DNA of 64,000 nucleotides. It comes from a bacterium. GTDB lineage: Bacteria > Vulcanimicrobiota > Xenobia > Xenobiales > JADMJV01. Location of the stretch: positions 89,868 to 153,867 of the forward strand of contig JAFEBA010000050.1 in NCBI GenBank assembly GCA_018266105.1, read 5' to 3'. A program made the translations under genes and the position numbers. Positions 49,852 through 57,988 of this stretch are shown here, piece after piece; the first letter of the stretch is position 1, and the number at the start of each line of letters is the position of its first letter. The notes under the pieces were generated by a model. The model saw nothing but the letters and a program-made list of their open reading frames with translations. It had not been told where the DNA came from and ran no database searches.

Positions 49852-50693
49852 AGAACGACGTCGTCCAATATTTTAGCGACACCGGCATGGATTACGCCAC
49901 CTGGAGTCGAGCCTTCAACATGCACTTCGGCTACTGGCGTTGGGGAATGAATCCGTTCCGGCGCGAGCCCATGCTGGAAGAAATGAACCGACAGGTTCTG
50001 TCGCGCCTGGGCCTGGAAGACTTGGGCCGAGAAGAACTGATTCTCGATCTGGGATGCGGACTGGGAGCGACCATGCGATCGCTGGCCCGCAGCTGTGGGA
50101 AGCGAAACGTGCTGGGGGTGACGGTGGTGCCCTGGCAGGTGGAGCAGGCGGCCACTCTCAACGCTGGCTTCGAACCCTTCTTGCGAGTGCGCCAGGAGAG
50201 CTACCTGGCCCTTCCCCTCGAGTCCGAATCCGCGGCCGCCGCCTATGCTCTGGAGAGCCACTGCTATGCCCGCGGTGAGGATAAAGGGGATTTTTATCGG
50301 GAGCTGTTTCGGGTCTTGAAGCCCGGCGCACGCTTCGTGGTGGTGGACGGCTTCACTTTACGCTCTCGGCATTCGCGCCTGTTCCAGAGGCTGTTGGGCG
50401 AAATCAGCCGGGGTTGGGCGGTGGATTGCTTCCCTCACCTGCCGGCCGTGTGGGAGCGATTGGAGGAACTGGGCTTCGAGCAACTGCAGCGGGTCGACTT
50501 CTCCTGGAACATTGCTCCCACCGCCCTGCACGCACCCTTCCTGACGTTGGGGTTTGCGCTTTCACGCTGGCTCAAAGGTGAGCCGCTCAACGCCGTGCGC
50601 TGGAATCACTTGCGCGCTTGCTTTCTGAGCCTGGCCGTGGGCATGCACCGGCGCGACTTCGGCTACTGGCTGATCAGTGGTCGTCGCCCTTAG
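49848..50693 (+). CDS. SAM-dependent methyltransferase (sterol/tocopherol-type)
   Basis: 281 residues from TTG 49848, overlapping the propeller gene's stop; the next Met is at 49887. Motif I is LILDLGCGLGAT near residue 65. Motif II-III region has ALPLESESAAAAYALESHCYA, and motif post-III has GELFRVLKPGARFVVVDGFTL-like order. The N-terminal WSRAFNMHFGYW and the C-terminal helical region resemble the gamma-tocopherol and sterol C-methyltransferase group, which act on hydrophobic lipids. The natural substrate is unknown. Its end overlaps the convergent response regulator by 20 bp. Confidence 0.85.
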   Translation: MKNDVVQYFSDTGMDYATWSRAFNMHFGYWRWGMNPFRREPMLEEMNRQVLSRLGLEDLGREELILDLGCGLGATMRSLARSCGKRNVLGVTVVPWQVEQAATLNAGFEPFLRVRQESYLALPLESESAAAAYALESHCYARGEDKGDFYRELFRVLKPGARFVVVDGFTLRSRHSRLFQRLLGEISRGWAVDCFPHLPAVWERLEELGFEQLQRVDFSWNIAPTALHAPFLTLGFALSRWLKGEPLNAVRWNHLRACFLSLAVGMHRRDFGYWLISGRRP

Positions 50694-52293
50694 GTGTTCC
50701 GCTGGCGCGAGTGGCGGCGTCCAGGGCGGCGATGGCGTCCTCCAGCTTGAGATAGCGCTGGATCGGGTCGGAATGGGCCATCTTATAGAAGATGGAAGTG
50801 AGCGGGCCCAGGGCTTGCAGATGAGGACCGAAGGCCCGGTTGGAATCCGGCGCACCGAGCAGGCGAATGTGCTGGCGCAAGGCCGGATCGGGATAATTGC
50901 CGCCGTGCACCACCTCGAAAAGCAAGCGCCCCAGCACAGCCTGATCCGAAAGCTGGGTCGGGTTGGGTTGACGCAGCACTTCGGGAGCGGTCCCGTAGTT
51001 GCTCAGGATGCCTCTGCCTCCGGCTAGTTTTTGGTGCGCCTCCTGGTAGGCCTGGGGAGAAAAGTGGCTGAGGTAACAGGGCTGACCGGGCGGACTATCG
51101 ATGTCTCGCAAGGAAAAGCAGCCGCTACAGCGCTTCTGCTGGTGATAACTGGCGACTTGCAGGAAGATGGGACGCAGGATACGCCAGGCCTTGTAAGGGT
51201 CTACTTTCTGACCACGCAGCCGTTGTTCCAGGGAGAGCGCATCCTTCTGGTAGACCAGAAACACGTGATGATACTCTCTGGCCAGCAGCTCGGCTCGCTG
51301 GGTATGCAGCTCGAATTCAACCAGCTGAGACCAATCATCGCTATCGGGCACGCACAGGATCATGCGCTCGCCTTCGCCCTCATAGAGCCGCACCACCGGA
51401 CTGGGCGCGCGGCGATGACGCAGCAAGCGAATTTTGTTGACGGTCAGGCCCAGGAATGGATCGCCCTGGTCCAGCTGATCCGACCACATCCAGTGGTAAA
51501 GGCAGTAAGCCTGGAGACTCTCCAGCCGAGCGGAATGGTCGTGCAACAGGCGCACGGCCTGCAGGAGCTGACGACTCTGAATCAGACCCGACTGGATGCG
51601 CGCGTAGAGCAGGGCGAATTGATTGAGCGGCAGGGTGGCTGAATTTTTTTCGGCTGGCGAGGCCTTGGCCAGATTAGCCTGCCATTGTTGGTATCCCAAG
51701 GTGAGCCGGGGCCAGTTGTGAGGCGAGGAATCATTCATGTAGTCCAGTTCCAGCAGTTCCCAGACGCAAAATAAACCGTAGGCGTCCAGCACGCTCAGGC
51801 GTTGCGAGCGAACCAACAAAAAGAACTGATGCAAGGCGACTTCACGATGCGCTTCCAAGAGCTGCAAGCGTTCGTCAAAGAGCCAGCGTAATTCGTGACT
51901 AGGACTTTCGGCGTATTCTGGGCCCGCCCAGTCCTTTTCGAGCACAGAACGCACGGACTGATGCAGGGTTTGAAGCTTGAAAGGTTTAAGCAAGTAATCA
52001 TCGGCCTGGAGACGGGCGGCGCGCAAAGGTGCGTCGGCGTCCGAAAAGCCGGTCATTAAGATGCAGCGAATGTCCGGGCAAGTGCGCCGGATGACCTCGA
52101 GGGCTTCGACGCCGTCGAGCTCTCCCTGGATTCGGATGTCGTTGAGCAACAGGTGATAGCGGGTGTTTTGCACCTTGCTCACAGCTTCAGCGGCCGAGGC
52201 GGCGCCATCCACTTCGTGGCCCTGCATCTTAAGAAAGACAATGACGGAGTCGCGGAATATCGGGTCGTCCTCGACTACCAGAATGTTGGCCAT
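50674..52293 (-). CDS. Response regulator with C-terminal pseudokinase-like domain
   Basis: 539 residues from ATG 52293 (a longer reading from 52374 is less likely). Residues 1-118 are a receiver domain: acidic pocket ED at 8-10, phosphoacceptor D52 in LLLNDIRI, T in ILMTGF, K in LLKPF. A helical linker follows. Residues about 330-530 have kinase-like order but degraded motifs: a beta region with RMILCVPDSDDW, SLRDIDSPPGQPC in place of HRDLKPxN, GILSNYGTAPEVLRQ in place of an activation segment ending APE, and a DxxxxGRLLFEVVHGG helix F block. This looks like a pseudokinase. The phosphorylated receiver may switch binding. No DNA-binding domain. Confidence 0.8.
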   Translation of the reverse strand: MANILVVEDDPIFRDSVIVFLKMQGHEVDGAASAAEAVSKVQNTRYHLLLNDIRIQGELDGVEALEVIRRTCPDIRCILMTGFSDADAPLRAARLQADDYLLKPFKLQTLHQSVRSVLEKDWAGPEYAESPSHELRWLFDERLQLLEAHREVALHQFFLLVRSQRLSVLDAYGLFCVWELLELDYMNDSSPHNWPRLTLGYQQWQANLAKASPAEKNSATLPLNQFALLYARIQSGLIQSRQLLQAVRLLHDHSARLESLQAYCLYHWMWSDQLDQGDPFLGLTVNKIRLLRHRRAPSPVVRLYEGEGERMILCVPDSDDWSQLVEFELHTQRAELLAREYHHVFLVYQKDALSLEQRLRGQKVDPYKAWRILRPIFLQVASYHQQKRCSGCFSLRDIDSPPGQPCYLSHFSPQAYQEAHQKLAGGRGILSNYGTAPEVLRQPNPTQLSDQAVLGRLLFEVVHGGNYPDPALRQHIRLLGAPDSNRAFGPHLQALGPLTSIFYKMAHSDPIQRYLKLEDAIAALDAATRASGTPKGDDH

Positions 52294-52442
52294 AGTCAGG
52301 CAGGGTGCGCCTTTTCGGTCGCCTTTCCTGCGTTCAAGAGGGGGCTCAGGGGTTGGCGAAAGCATGCTCTGCACCTGTCACCAGACCTGACTCGTATCCA
52401 TTCGGATCTATTTTCTGTTTTCGCTAGGATTTTTCATAAACT

Positions 52443-52458
52443 ACAGAGAACGCTCTGT
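52443..52458 (+). promoter_or_regulatory. Perfect inverted repeat just upstream of the HU gene
   Basis: ACAGAG-aacg-CTCTGT: a 6-bp stem with a 4-base loop, ending 3 bases before the HU start codon. No ribosome site lies between it and the ATG, so it could hide or replace one, or be an operator for autoregulation. Confidence 0.45.
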
Positions 52459-52461
52459 AAC

Positions 52462-52779
52462 ATGGGAAGAAATCAAAAGCAACTAGCCGACCAGATCGCC
52501 AAAGAAATGGGCCTGACCTTGCGTCAGGGCCGTGAGTTTCTGAGCCGGCTTCTCGAATTGGTCCGCGAGGATCTCGTGCAAACGGAGCGCTGTGAGCTCC
52601 GGGGACTGGGGACGTTTGCCGTCTACTCTCGGCCCGCTCGGAAGACGACTCATCCGGTATCTGGTGAGCCAGTTAAAATCCCCGCGCGCCGCGGTATTCG
52701 CTACCGCACTTCAAAGCAGCTGAAGGAAATGCTCAACTCCAAGCCCGTCAAGAAAACCAAGGCGAAGACCGCCAAGTAG
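52462..52779 (+). CDS. hup: HU/IHF-family DNA-binding protein
   Basis: 105 residues from ATG 52462. The fold is plain: the N-terminal KQLADQIAKEMGLTLRQGREFL helix pair, LVQTERCELRGLGTFAVYSR (usually ExVxLxGFGTFxV), then the arm RPARKTTHPVSGEPVKIPARRG. It is followed by a Lys-rich tail (KPVKKTKAKTAK) not found in simple HU, which may add DNA affinity. The tail resembles other bacterial HU variants with basic extensions. Nucleoid-organising role by family. A hairpin follows the stop (52787-52808). Confidence 0.93.
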   Translation: MGRNQKQLADQIAKEMGLTLRQGREFLSRLLELVREDLVQTERCELRGLGTFAVYSRPARKTTHPVSGEPVKIPARRGIRYRTSKQLKEMLNSKPVKKTKAKTAK

Positions 52780-52786
52780 TTTTCTT

Positions 52787-52808
52787 TCGGTGTCTCGGCG
52801 GAGACCGA
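52787..52808 (+). terminator. Hairpin downstream of the HU gene
   Basis: TCGGT-g-TCTC / GAGACCGA around a GGCG loop gives a 9-bp stem with one bulge, starting 7 bases after the stop codon. Only a short and interrupted T run follows, so Rho-independent termination would be weak. It may also act as an mRNA 3' end. Confidence 0.4.
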
Positions 52809-52888
52809 CTTGTTCCTAGAACACCCTTGGAGCGGAATTCCGAGGCGGACACAGGAAGGTCAGGGGGGACGCTGAGAAAACCCGGGGT

Positions 52889-53452
52889 ATGCAGCCCTGG
52901 GAATTTCTTGAGTCAGAGTCGCGTCGCGACTATGGCATTTTCTTTACGCGCATCGACCAGCTGAAATCACCACGCACGGGGCACGTGCTCCGTCGCGTGG
53001 TGGTGGAGGCGCCGCACTGGGTCAACGTAGTTGCCCGGACCGAGGACGGTCAATATATCCTGGTTCGTCAGATTCGCCATGGTATTGGCGCTCCCAGTTT
53101 AGAGATTCCAGCCGGCATGGTTGAGCCCGGCGAGGACCCGGCCGTTGCGGCCGCGCGCGAACTGGTCGAGGAAACCGGCTATGAAAGCTCCAGCCTCAGA
53201 TTACTGGGAGAAGTCTTCCCCAACCCGGCCTTTCAATCCAACACTTGCTCCATTTACCTGGCCGAAGGCTGCCGCCTGACCCGTGAAGTCAGACAGGACG
53301 ACAGCGAAGACATTCAGGTTGAGCTGTGGGCCTGGCCGGACCTGCTGGCCGCCGTTCGCTCCGGAGAGATCCGTCACGCCCTCATGATCGCGGCCCTCTT
53401 TTATCTTATTGATGCCGGTGAAGCACCAGGTTTTTCTCAGAGCGTTGGGTGA
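52889..53452 (+). CDS. Nudix hydrolase, ADP-ribose pyrophosphatase type
   Basis: 187 residues from ATG 52889. The Nudix box is complete: GMVEPGEDPAVAAARELVEE then TGYE (GX5EX7REUXEEXGU). The preceding LEIPAG and the TRIDQLKSPRTGH N-terminus resemble NudF-type ADP-sugar pyrophosphatases. It probably clears ADP-ribose or related nucleoside diphosphates. Normal length; no lesion. It overlaps the convergent GNAT gene by 47 bases. Confidence 0.92.
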   Translation: MQPWEFLESESRRDYGIFFTRIDQLKSPRTGHVLRRVVVEAPHWVNVVARTEDGQYILVRQIRHGIGAPSLEIPAGMVEPGEDPAVAAARELVEETGYESSSLRLLGEVFPNPAFQSNTCSIYLAEGCRLTREVRQDDSEDIQVELWAWPDLLAAVRSGEIRHALMIAALFYLIDAGEAPGFSQSVG

Positions 53453-53873
53453 TGGTATAGCCTAATTTGTGAGCCAGCTTCAAGCTGGCCTCGTTTTCCG
53501 GATGGATGATGCAATCGGTGGGCCGAGCAAACCATTGCAGCAGCTTGTGCATGGCTTCATAGGCCAGCCCTTGACCCTGGAAGTCTCTGCGGAAGACCCA
53601 GCCAGCTTCATGCTGCAGTTGATGATGATCTCGTTTAAACTCGGCGATTCCGACTTCACCCACAAACTGATCCTGATAGGAAACGACCATATAGCCATAG
53701 CCGTAGACCTGCCAGTGGCCCAGGTGACGCAAGAGTCGAGCCCAGACCTGCTCGCGCGTGAGCGGGAGGCCGCCGATGTAGCGCGTGGTTTCGGGATGGG
53801 ACCAGAGGGCCAGGCTGTCTTCGAGGTCGTCCGGGCGATGAAGCCGGAGGGTGAGGCGAGTGGTGTGCAGCAC
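53406..53873 (-). CDS. GNAT acetyltransferase (RimJ/RimL-like)
   Basis: 156 residues from GTG 53873 (an ATG is not available close by; further upstream reading is low-complexity and antisense to the cyclase). The fold is TTRLTLRLHRPDDLEDSLAL, then HPETTRYIGGLPLT, then GEVGIAEF, then WVFRRDFQGQGLAYEAMHKLL (acetyl-CoA loop), then CIIHPENEASLKLAHKLGY. This is the RimJ/RimL-like subfamily, with N-terminal acetylation or small-molecule targets. It overlaps the Nudix gene at its 3' end. Confidence 0.88.
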   Translation of the reverse strand: MLHTTRLTLRLHRPDDLEDSLALWSHPETTRYIGGLPLTREQVWARLLRHLGHWQVYGYGYMVVSYQDQFVGEVGIAEFKRDHHQLQHEAGWVFRRDFQGQGLAYEAMHKLLQWFARPTDCIIHPENEASLKLAHKLGYTITQRSEKNLVLHRHQ

Positions 53874-53925
53874 GCTGGAAGTGTTTGCAAGGTCGGGGCC
53901 CCGAACCTGCCGAATCTCGGCAGCC

Positions 53926-55929
53926 GTGATCAGGTTGCGCGTGCTGGCAGGGGTTTTTCTGACGATGCTTTTGCTGGTGCTGGCCCTGTTGCTGCGCCAT
54001 CTGGAGCGGCTATCCCAAGATTCCGTGGGCCAGGCCTCGGAACTGGTCTTGCTGCAAACCTCCCAACACGTCGAGGCGCGAGTGGCCGACTTTCTAGCCC
54101 CGGCCGCTCGAGTCTTGGGAGAAATTGAGCGTTCCTCGCGCCTGGCCACCATGGGAGCCAAAGAACCCGCCTTCTACCAATGGCTGGAGGCCAATCCCCG
54201 CCTCTCCGAGATTACCTTCACCTCCGGTCGTCGCATCGGGCAACTGTCGGTCTATCGCATGGGCAATCAGATCGTCAGCCAGGAAGTGGATTCCAGCCTC
54301 AAGGCCCAGGAACGGCGACGACCCTCCGGTTCGGTTTTCCGCGACGTGCTCTGGAAGCCACTGGGCAGGCGACCCGACCCCAGCCAGCATCCAACCTTTA
54401 CAACTCCTAGACAGTTCTTCCTGGACGGCGATCATAGTCCGCTCTGGAGCGATCTGTCCTACTCCCAGCGGGGGGGAGTGGGGGTCACCGTGCAGTCGGG
54501 TGTGGCGGGCCCTGGCGGGGTCTTCCTGGGGGTGGCTCGAGTGGGACTGAACACCGAGCAACTGGGCCATGCTTTTGATGATGTTGGCAAAGACCTGGGA
54601 GGAACCAGCTTCTCAGCCTTTCTCTGCGATTCGCGCGGCCGTTTGATTACCCCGGTTGTGCCCGGAGGAACGGGGCGGGTGGCGGAGGACGGGGACGACC
54701 TGCGCGTGCTGGCGGACCATCTGCCGCCGCAGGTGGCGGCCGTGCTGAAGCGGATTCCGGCTGAGGGCAAGGGGGCCATCTTGCTGCGCGAGGGAGAGTG
54801 GCTGGCTTGCTTGCGCCGCCTGCGCCTGGAGAACTCGCAGGACTGGTGGGTGGGCCTGCTGGTGCGCGAAAGCGACCTGGTGGGCGACCTGCCGCGCCTG
54901 CGCAGGCAGCTTTTGTCTTCGGCCCTGTTGGGAGGCGGACTGATCGCTCTGCTGGTCATCGGACTTTTTGCCTCGTTGCGTCGGGAACTGGCACGCCTGC
55001 ACTCGGTGGCCACGCGCATGCGCGACTTTGATTTTCAAGCCCAGCCGGTGCGCCAGAACCTGAAGGAGGTGGGCGAGGTGGCGGCCGCCCTGGAATCAGC
55101 CAAAACCACGCTGCGAGCCATGGTCAAATACGTTCCCATCGAATTGGTGCGTCAGCTCTTTGAGGCCCGGCTGGAGCCGGTGCTGGGCAGCCAGCCGCGG
55201 GAAGTGGTGCTGATGTTTTCCGATATTGCCGGATTCACCACCATGGCTGAAAAGCTGACTCCAACCCGTCTCTCGGAAGTGCTGGGCACCTATCTGGCTC
55301 TGATGAACCGGCTGATCCAGGGCAACCAGGGAACCGTGCTGGAGCGGGTGGGAGACGCACTGCTGTCGCTTTGGAACGCCCCCATCAGCGTGGCCAACGG
55401 CGAGGAACTGGCCTGCCGCACGGCCCTGCTGTGCCAGAAAGAGATCGCCGCGCTGCCCGACGCGGCCCTGCTGGGAACGCGCTTTGGCATCCATCGCGAC
55501 GAGGTTCTGGTCGGCCATTTCGGCTCACCCGACCGTCTCAATTACGGCGTTCTGGGCGACCCGGTCAATCTGGCTTCGCGCCTGGAAGGACTGAATAAGC
55601 AATACGGAACCTCCATCTTGATTTCGGAAAACGTGCGCAAGCGCCTGGGACCGGAGTTCGTGACGCGCAAGCTGGACCGGGTGGCGGTGAAGGGGAAAAG
55701 CCAGGGAATTCTGATTTACGAGCTGCGCCCTGCCGAGTTGGGAGCTGTGGTGGAGTATGAGCGAGCCTTTGATCTCTACAGCGCCGCTGATTTTGGCGGG
55801 GCCGCGGCTATTCTGGAGAGCCTGAGCCAGGACGAACCCGCCCGCCGACTGCTGGCTCGCTGCCGGGATTACATGGCCAACCCCCCGGGCCCGGATTGGG
55901 ACGGAGTTTATCGTTCCCGAGAAAAATAG
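53926..55929 (+). CDS. Membrane-bound class III nucleotide cyclase
   Basis: 667 residues from GTG 53926. One membrane helix (about residues 6-22), an extracytoplasmic sensor of about 300 residues, a second helix (about 325-345), a HAMP-like linker, then a class III cyclase domain (about 410-600). Metal Asp residues are D433 in FSDIAGFT and D477 in RVGDALLSLW. Substrate-specifying positions are unusual: E473 where bacterial adenylate cyclases have Lys, and G541 in YGVLGDPVNLAS where they usually have Thr or Asp. Glu is the guanylate-cyclase residue, so GTP use is possible. The conserved Asn/Arg transition-state pair is present (NLASRLE). Confidence 0.9.
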   Translation: MIRLRVLAGVFLTMLLLVLALLLRHLERLSQDSVGQASELVLLQTSQHVEARVADFLAPAARVLGEIERSSRLATMGAKEPAFYQWLEANPRLSEITFTSGRRIGQLSVYRMGNQIVSQEVDSSLKAQERRRPSGSVFRDVLWKPLGRRPDPSQHPTFTTPRQFFLDGDHSPLWSDLSYSQRGGVGVTVQSGVAGPGGVFLGVARVGLNTEQLGHAFDDVGKDLGGTSFSAFLCDSRGRLITPVVPGGTGRVAEDGDDLRVLADHLPPQVAAVLKRIPAEGKGAILLREGEWLACLRRLRLENSQDWWVGLLVRESDLVGDLPRLRRQLLSSALLGGGLIALLVIGLFASLRRELARLHSVATRMRDFDFQAQPVRQNLKEVGEVAAALESAKTTLRAMVKYVPIELVRQLFEARLEPVLGSQPREVVLMFSDIAGFTTMAEKLTPTRLSEVLGTYLALMNRLIQGNQGTVLERVGDALLSLWNAPISVANGEELACRTALLCQKEIAALPDAALLGTRFGIHRDEVLVGHFGSPDRLNYGVLGDPVNLASRLEGLNKQYGTSILISENVRKRLGPEFVTRKLDRVAVKGKSQGILIYELRPAELGAVVEYERAFDLYSAADFGGAAAILESLSQDEPARRLLARCRDYMANPPGPDWDGVYRSREK

Positions 55930-56073
55930 GCGAATTGTTTCGTCTGATAGAGTACTCTACTCCTGAAGAGTGGCTGCGCGACTGTGATAGAATTATATTT
56001 TATTGCTTATTCGGAACCTTTTTGGCCGCGGCCGGTTTGATTGAACATTCGCCTCGAAGGAGACTGCAAGACA

Positions 56074-56763
56074 ATTAAAGCCTCGTGGGTTTTCCGCCTA
56101 GCTTTTTCGGCGCTTCTGGCCGGTTCGGCCTTCGCCCAACAACCCAACTTCTTTGTCCCCTTTCAACTGCCCGGGGGCGGCATGTTGAATCTCTCCGTCC
56201 CCGTTCCGACCAACCAGGTCCCTCTTCCTGTTCCAGCCCAGGACGTCGGCCAGCTCGCTGAGGGCTACGACCTCGTCACCTATCAGGGCACCCCTTGCCG
56301 AGTGAGCGCGGCGGATCTGCCACTGCGCGTCTATTCAACCGATCCCGCCTGCCGGGAGATTACTCAAAAGGCAGCCAATGTCTGGAATCGACTCGGCAAC
56401 TACTTTCAAGTCGTCAACGCTCCCGTTCCGGGAGCCATCCCGGTCCAGTGGAACTGCAACCTGCCCGAAGGGGCGGCGGGCGTGACCACGATGAAGAAGA
56501 GTTCGCGGGGTGTGCGAATCAATGGCATCGCGATTCAATCCTTGAATATCCCCGAGGGTTCGATGACCGAGGTATTGGCCCACGAAATGGGCCACTGCTT
56601 GGGCCTGGACCATTCGGTGAATCCGCAGGATCTAATGTATCGCTCGATGCACGAGCGGCCGGTCATGACTGGCGAGGATGTGCGCATCACCCGGCGTGAC
56701 TATCAGATGTTGTGCTGGCTTTACCACCAGAACGATACGGTGCCAATCCTGGCCAATAGGTAA
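56074..56763 (+). CDS. Secreted metalloprotease, matrixin (M10)-like
   Basis: 229 residues if ATT 56074 is the start: it follows AAGGAG (56057-56062) and gives a textbook signal peptide (KASWVFRLAFSALLAGSAFA). A TTG at 56041 gives an acidic extension before the signal. No ATG or GTG is available. Mature protein: a Pro/Gly-rich propeptide-like part, then a catalytic domain with HEMGHCLGLDHS (H170, E171, H174, H180), the zinc motif of metzincins, and a Met-turn-like LMYRSMH. It secretes and probably digests peptides outside the cell. It is 28 bp before the GCS2 gene on the same strand. Confidence 0.82.
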   Translation: MKASWVFRLAFSALLAGSAFAQQPNFFVPFQLPGGGMLNLSVPVPTNQVPLPVPAQDVGQLAEGYDLVTYQGTPCRVSAADLPLRVYSTDPACREITQKAANVWNRLGNYFQVVNAPVPGAIPVQWNCNLPEGAAGVTTMKKSSRGVRINGIAIQSLNIPEGSMTEVLAHEMGHCLGLDHSVNPQDLMYRSMHERPVMTGEDVRITRRDYQMLCWLYHQNDTVPILANR

Positions 56764-56791
56764 TTTCCAGTCGGGCTCCGAAGCCGAGCCC

Positions 56792-57988
56792 ATGGATGCT
56801 ATTCGACCGGATTTTTCGAAGCCGATTCAGTCCCTGATGGGTCTGGAAATTGAAATGTTCGGATTTGATTCCGAATCACTCGCGCCCCTGGGCACTCCGG
56901 GGGCGCGTCTTTCTTCCCAGCAACTGATGGAACGGATTGCTTCATCGCAGGGCAAGTTAAAGAAGGATGAGGCCACCGGAGAAATTGTTGGCCTGGACCT
57001 GGGCTGCGGAAATTTCTCGCTGGAGCCGGGCGGCCAACTGGAATACGCCAGCTGTCCGGGCCTATCCTTACGAGCCCTGCTGGAGGACCTGCGCAGCGGG
57101 CTCTCCATTCTGGAAGAGGCGGCTGAGGGTCAGGTTCTGTTTGTCGATCACGGCACCAATCCACTGGCCGGCCCTGATCTGGGACTGTTGGTGCCTAAAC
57201 ACCGCTACAAGATCCTCGATCGCTACTTTGCCTCTCAGCCGGGTGGACGAGGCGTGCACATGATGCGCTACTCGGCCACCGCTCAACCCAATGTGGATAT
57301 CCCCGGTGGGCTGGAGGAATGGCAGGACGCCATCAACTTGACTCTGGCGCTCACTCCCATGGCTCGTGGGCTTTTCTCCAATTCCTGGTTTTTCCAGGGT
57401 CGACGGGTGCAGTCATCCGAGCGCCAGCGCATCTGGGAGGCCATCGATCCTTCCAGAACGGGGATTCCGCCCATCATCTATCAGCCTGACATTGCCGCCG
57501 CCTACGCCGACTGGGCCCGACAGGCTCATGTCTTTCTGGCCGGCGACTTGCCGCTGGAACAACAGCCGCTCTACGGGCAACTGACCTACGAGCAGTGGGA
57601 AAGCAAGGGTTGGCACGGCAAGTTTCCGACCGCAGCGGACTGGGAGACCCACCTGGGCACCCTTTTTCCGGACTTGCGGCTCCGTCGCTTCTTAGAAGTG
57701 CGCATGGTGGATGCTCAGACTTACTCGCAAGCCCTGGCCCCCATGGCTTTCTGGGCGGTGGCCCTGCGCGAGGGCCGAGCCCGTTGCTGGCACTGGCTGG
57801 AGCTGAAGTCAACCTCGCCACTGGAACTGGTGGAAGTGCTGGCGGACTGCGCCGTCGACCCGCTGGCCCGGGATGTGCTGCGGGCCTATGGCGAATACAG
57901 GAAAGCTTACGTGCCTTTCGAGGGCTCGGCTGCGGAGTTTGTGCGGGCTGAGGGAACCACTCAGCCCTCGACTAAGCTGACCTGGTAA
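56792..57988 (+). CDS. GCS2-family glutamate-cysteine ligase-like protein
   Basis: 398 residues from ATG 56792. The order of motifs is that of the plant/proteobacterial GCS2 family: GLEIEMFGF near residue 16, FSLEPGGQLEYAS near residue 75, KHRYKILDRYFAS near residue 130, RYSATAQPNVDI and SNSWFFQGRRV. These form the ATP-grasp-unrelated glutamine-synthetase-like core of gamma-glutamylcysteine ligases. It could make gamma-Glu-Cys for glutathione or, as EgtA does, for ergothioneine-like thiols; no gshB or egt genes are in view. Glutamate specificity is inferred. It overlaps the convergent RNA-processing gene by 28 bp. Confidence 0.82.
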   Translation: MDAIRPDFSKPIQSLMGLEIEMFGFDSESLAPLGTPGARLSSQQLMERIASSQGKLKKDEATGEIVGLDLGCGNFSLEPGGQLEYASCPGLSLRALLEDLRSGLSILEEAAEGQVLFVDHGTNPLAGPDLGLLVPKHRYKILDRYFASQPGGRGVHMMRYSATAQPNVDIPGGLEEWQDAINLTLALTPMARGLFSNSWFFQGRRVQSSERQRIWEAIDPSRTGIPPIIYQPDIAAAYADWARQAHVFLAGDLPLEQQPLYGQLTYEQWESKGWHGKFPTAADWETHLGTLFPDLRLRRFLEVRMVDAQTYSQALAPMAFWAVALREGRARCWHWLELKSTSPLELVEVLADCAVDPLARDVLRAYGEYRKAYVPFEGSAAEFVRAEGTTQPSTKLTW

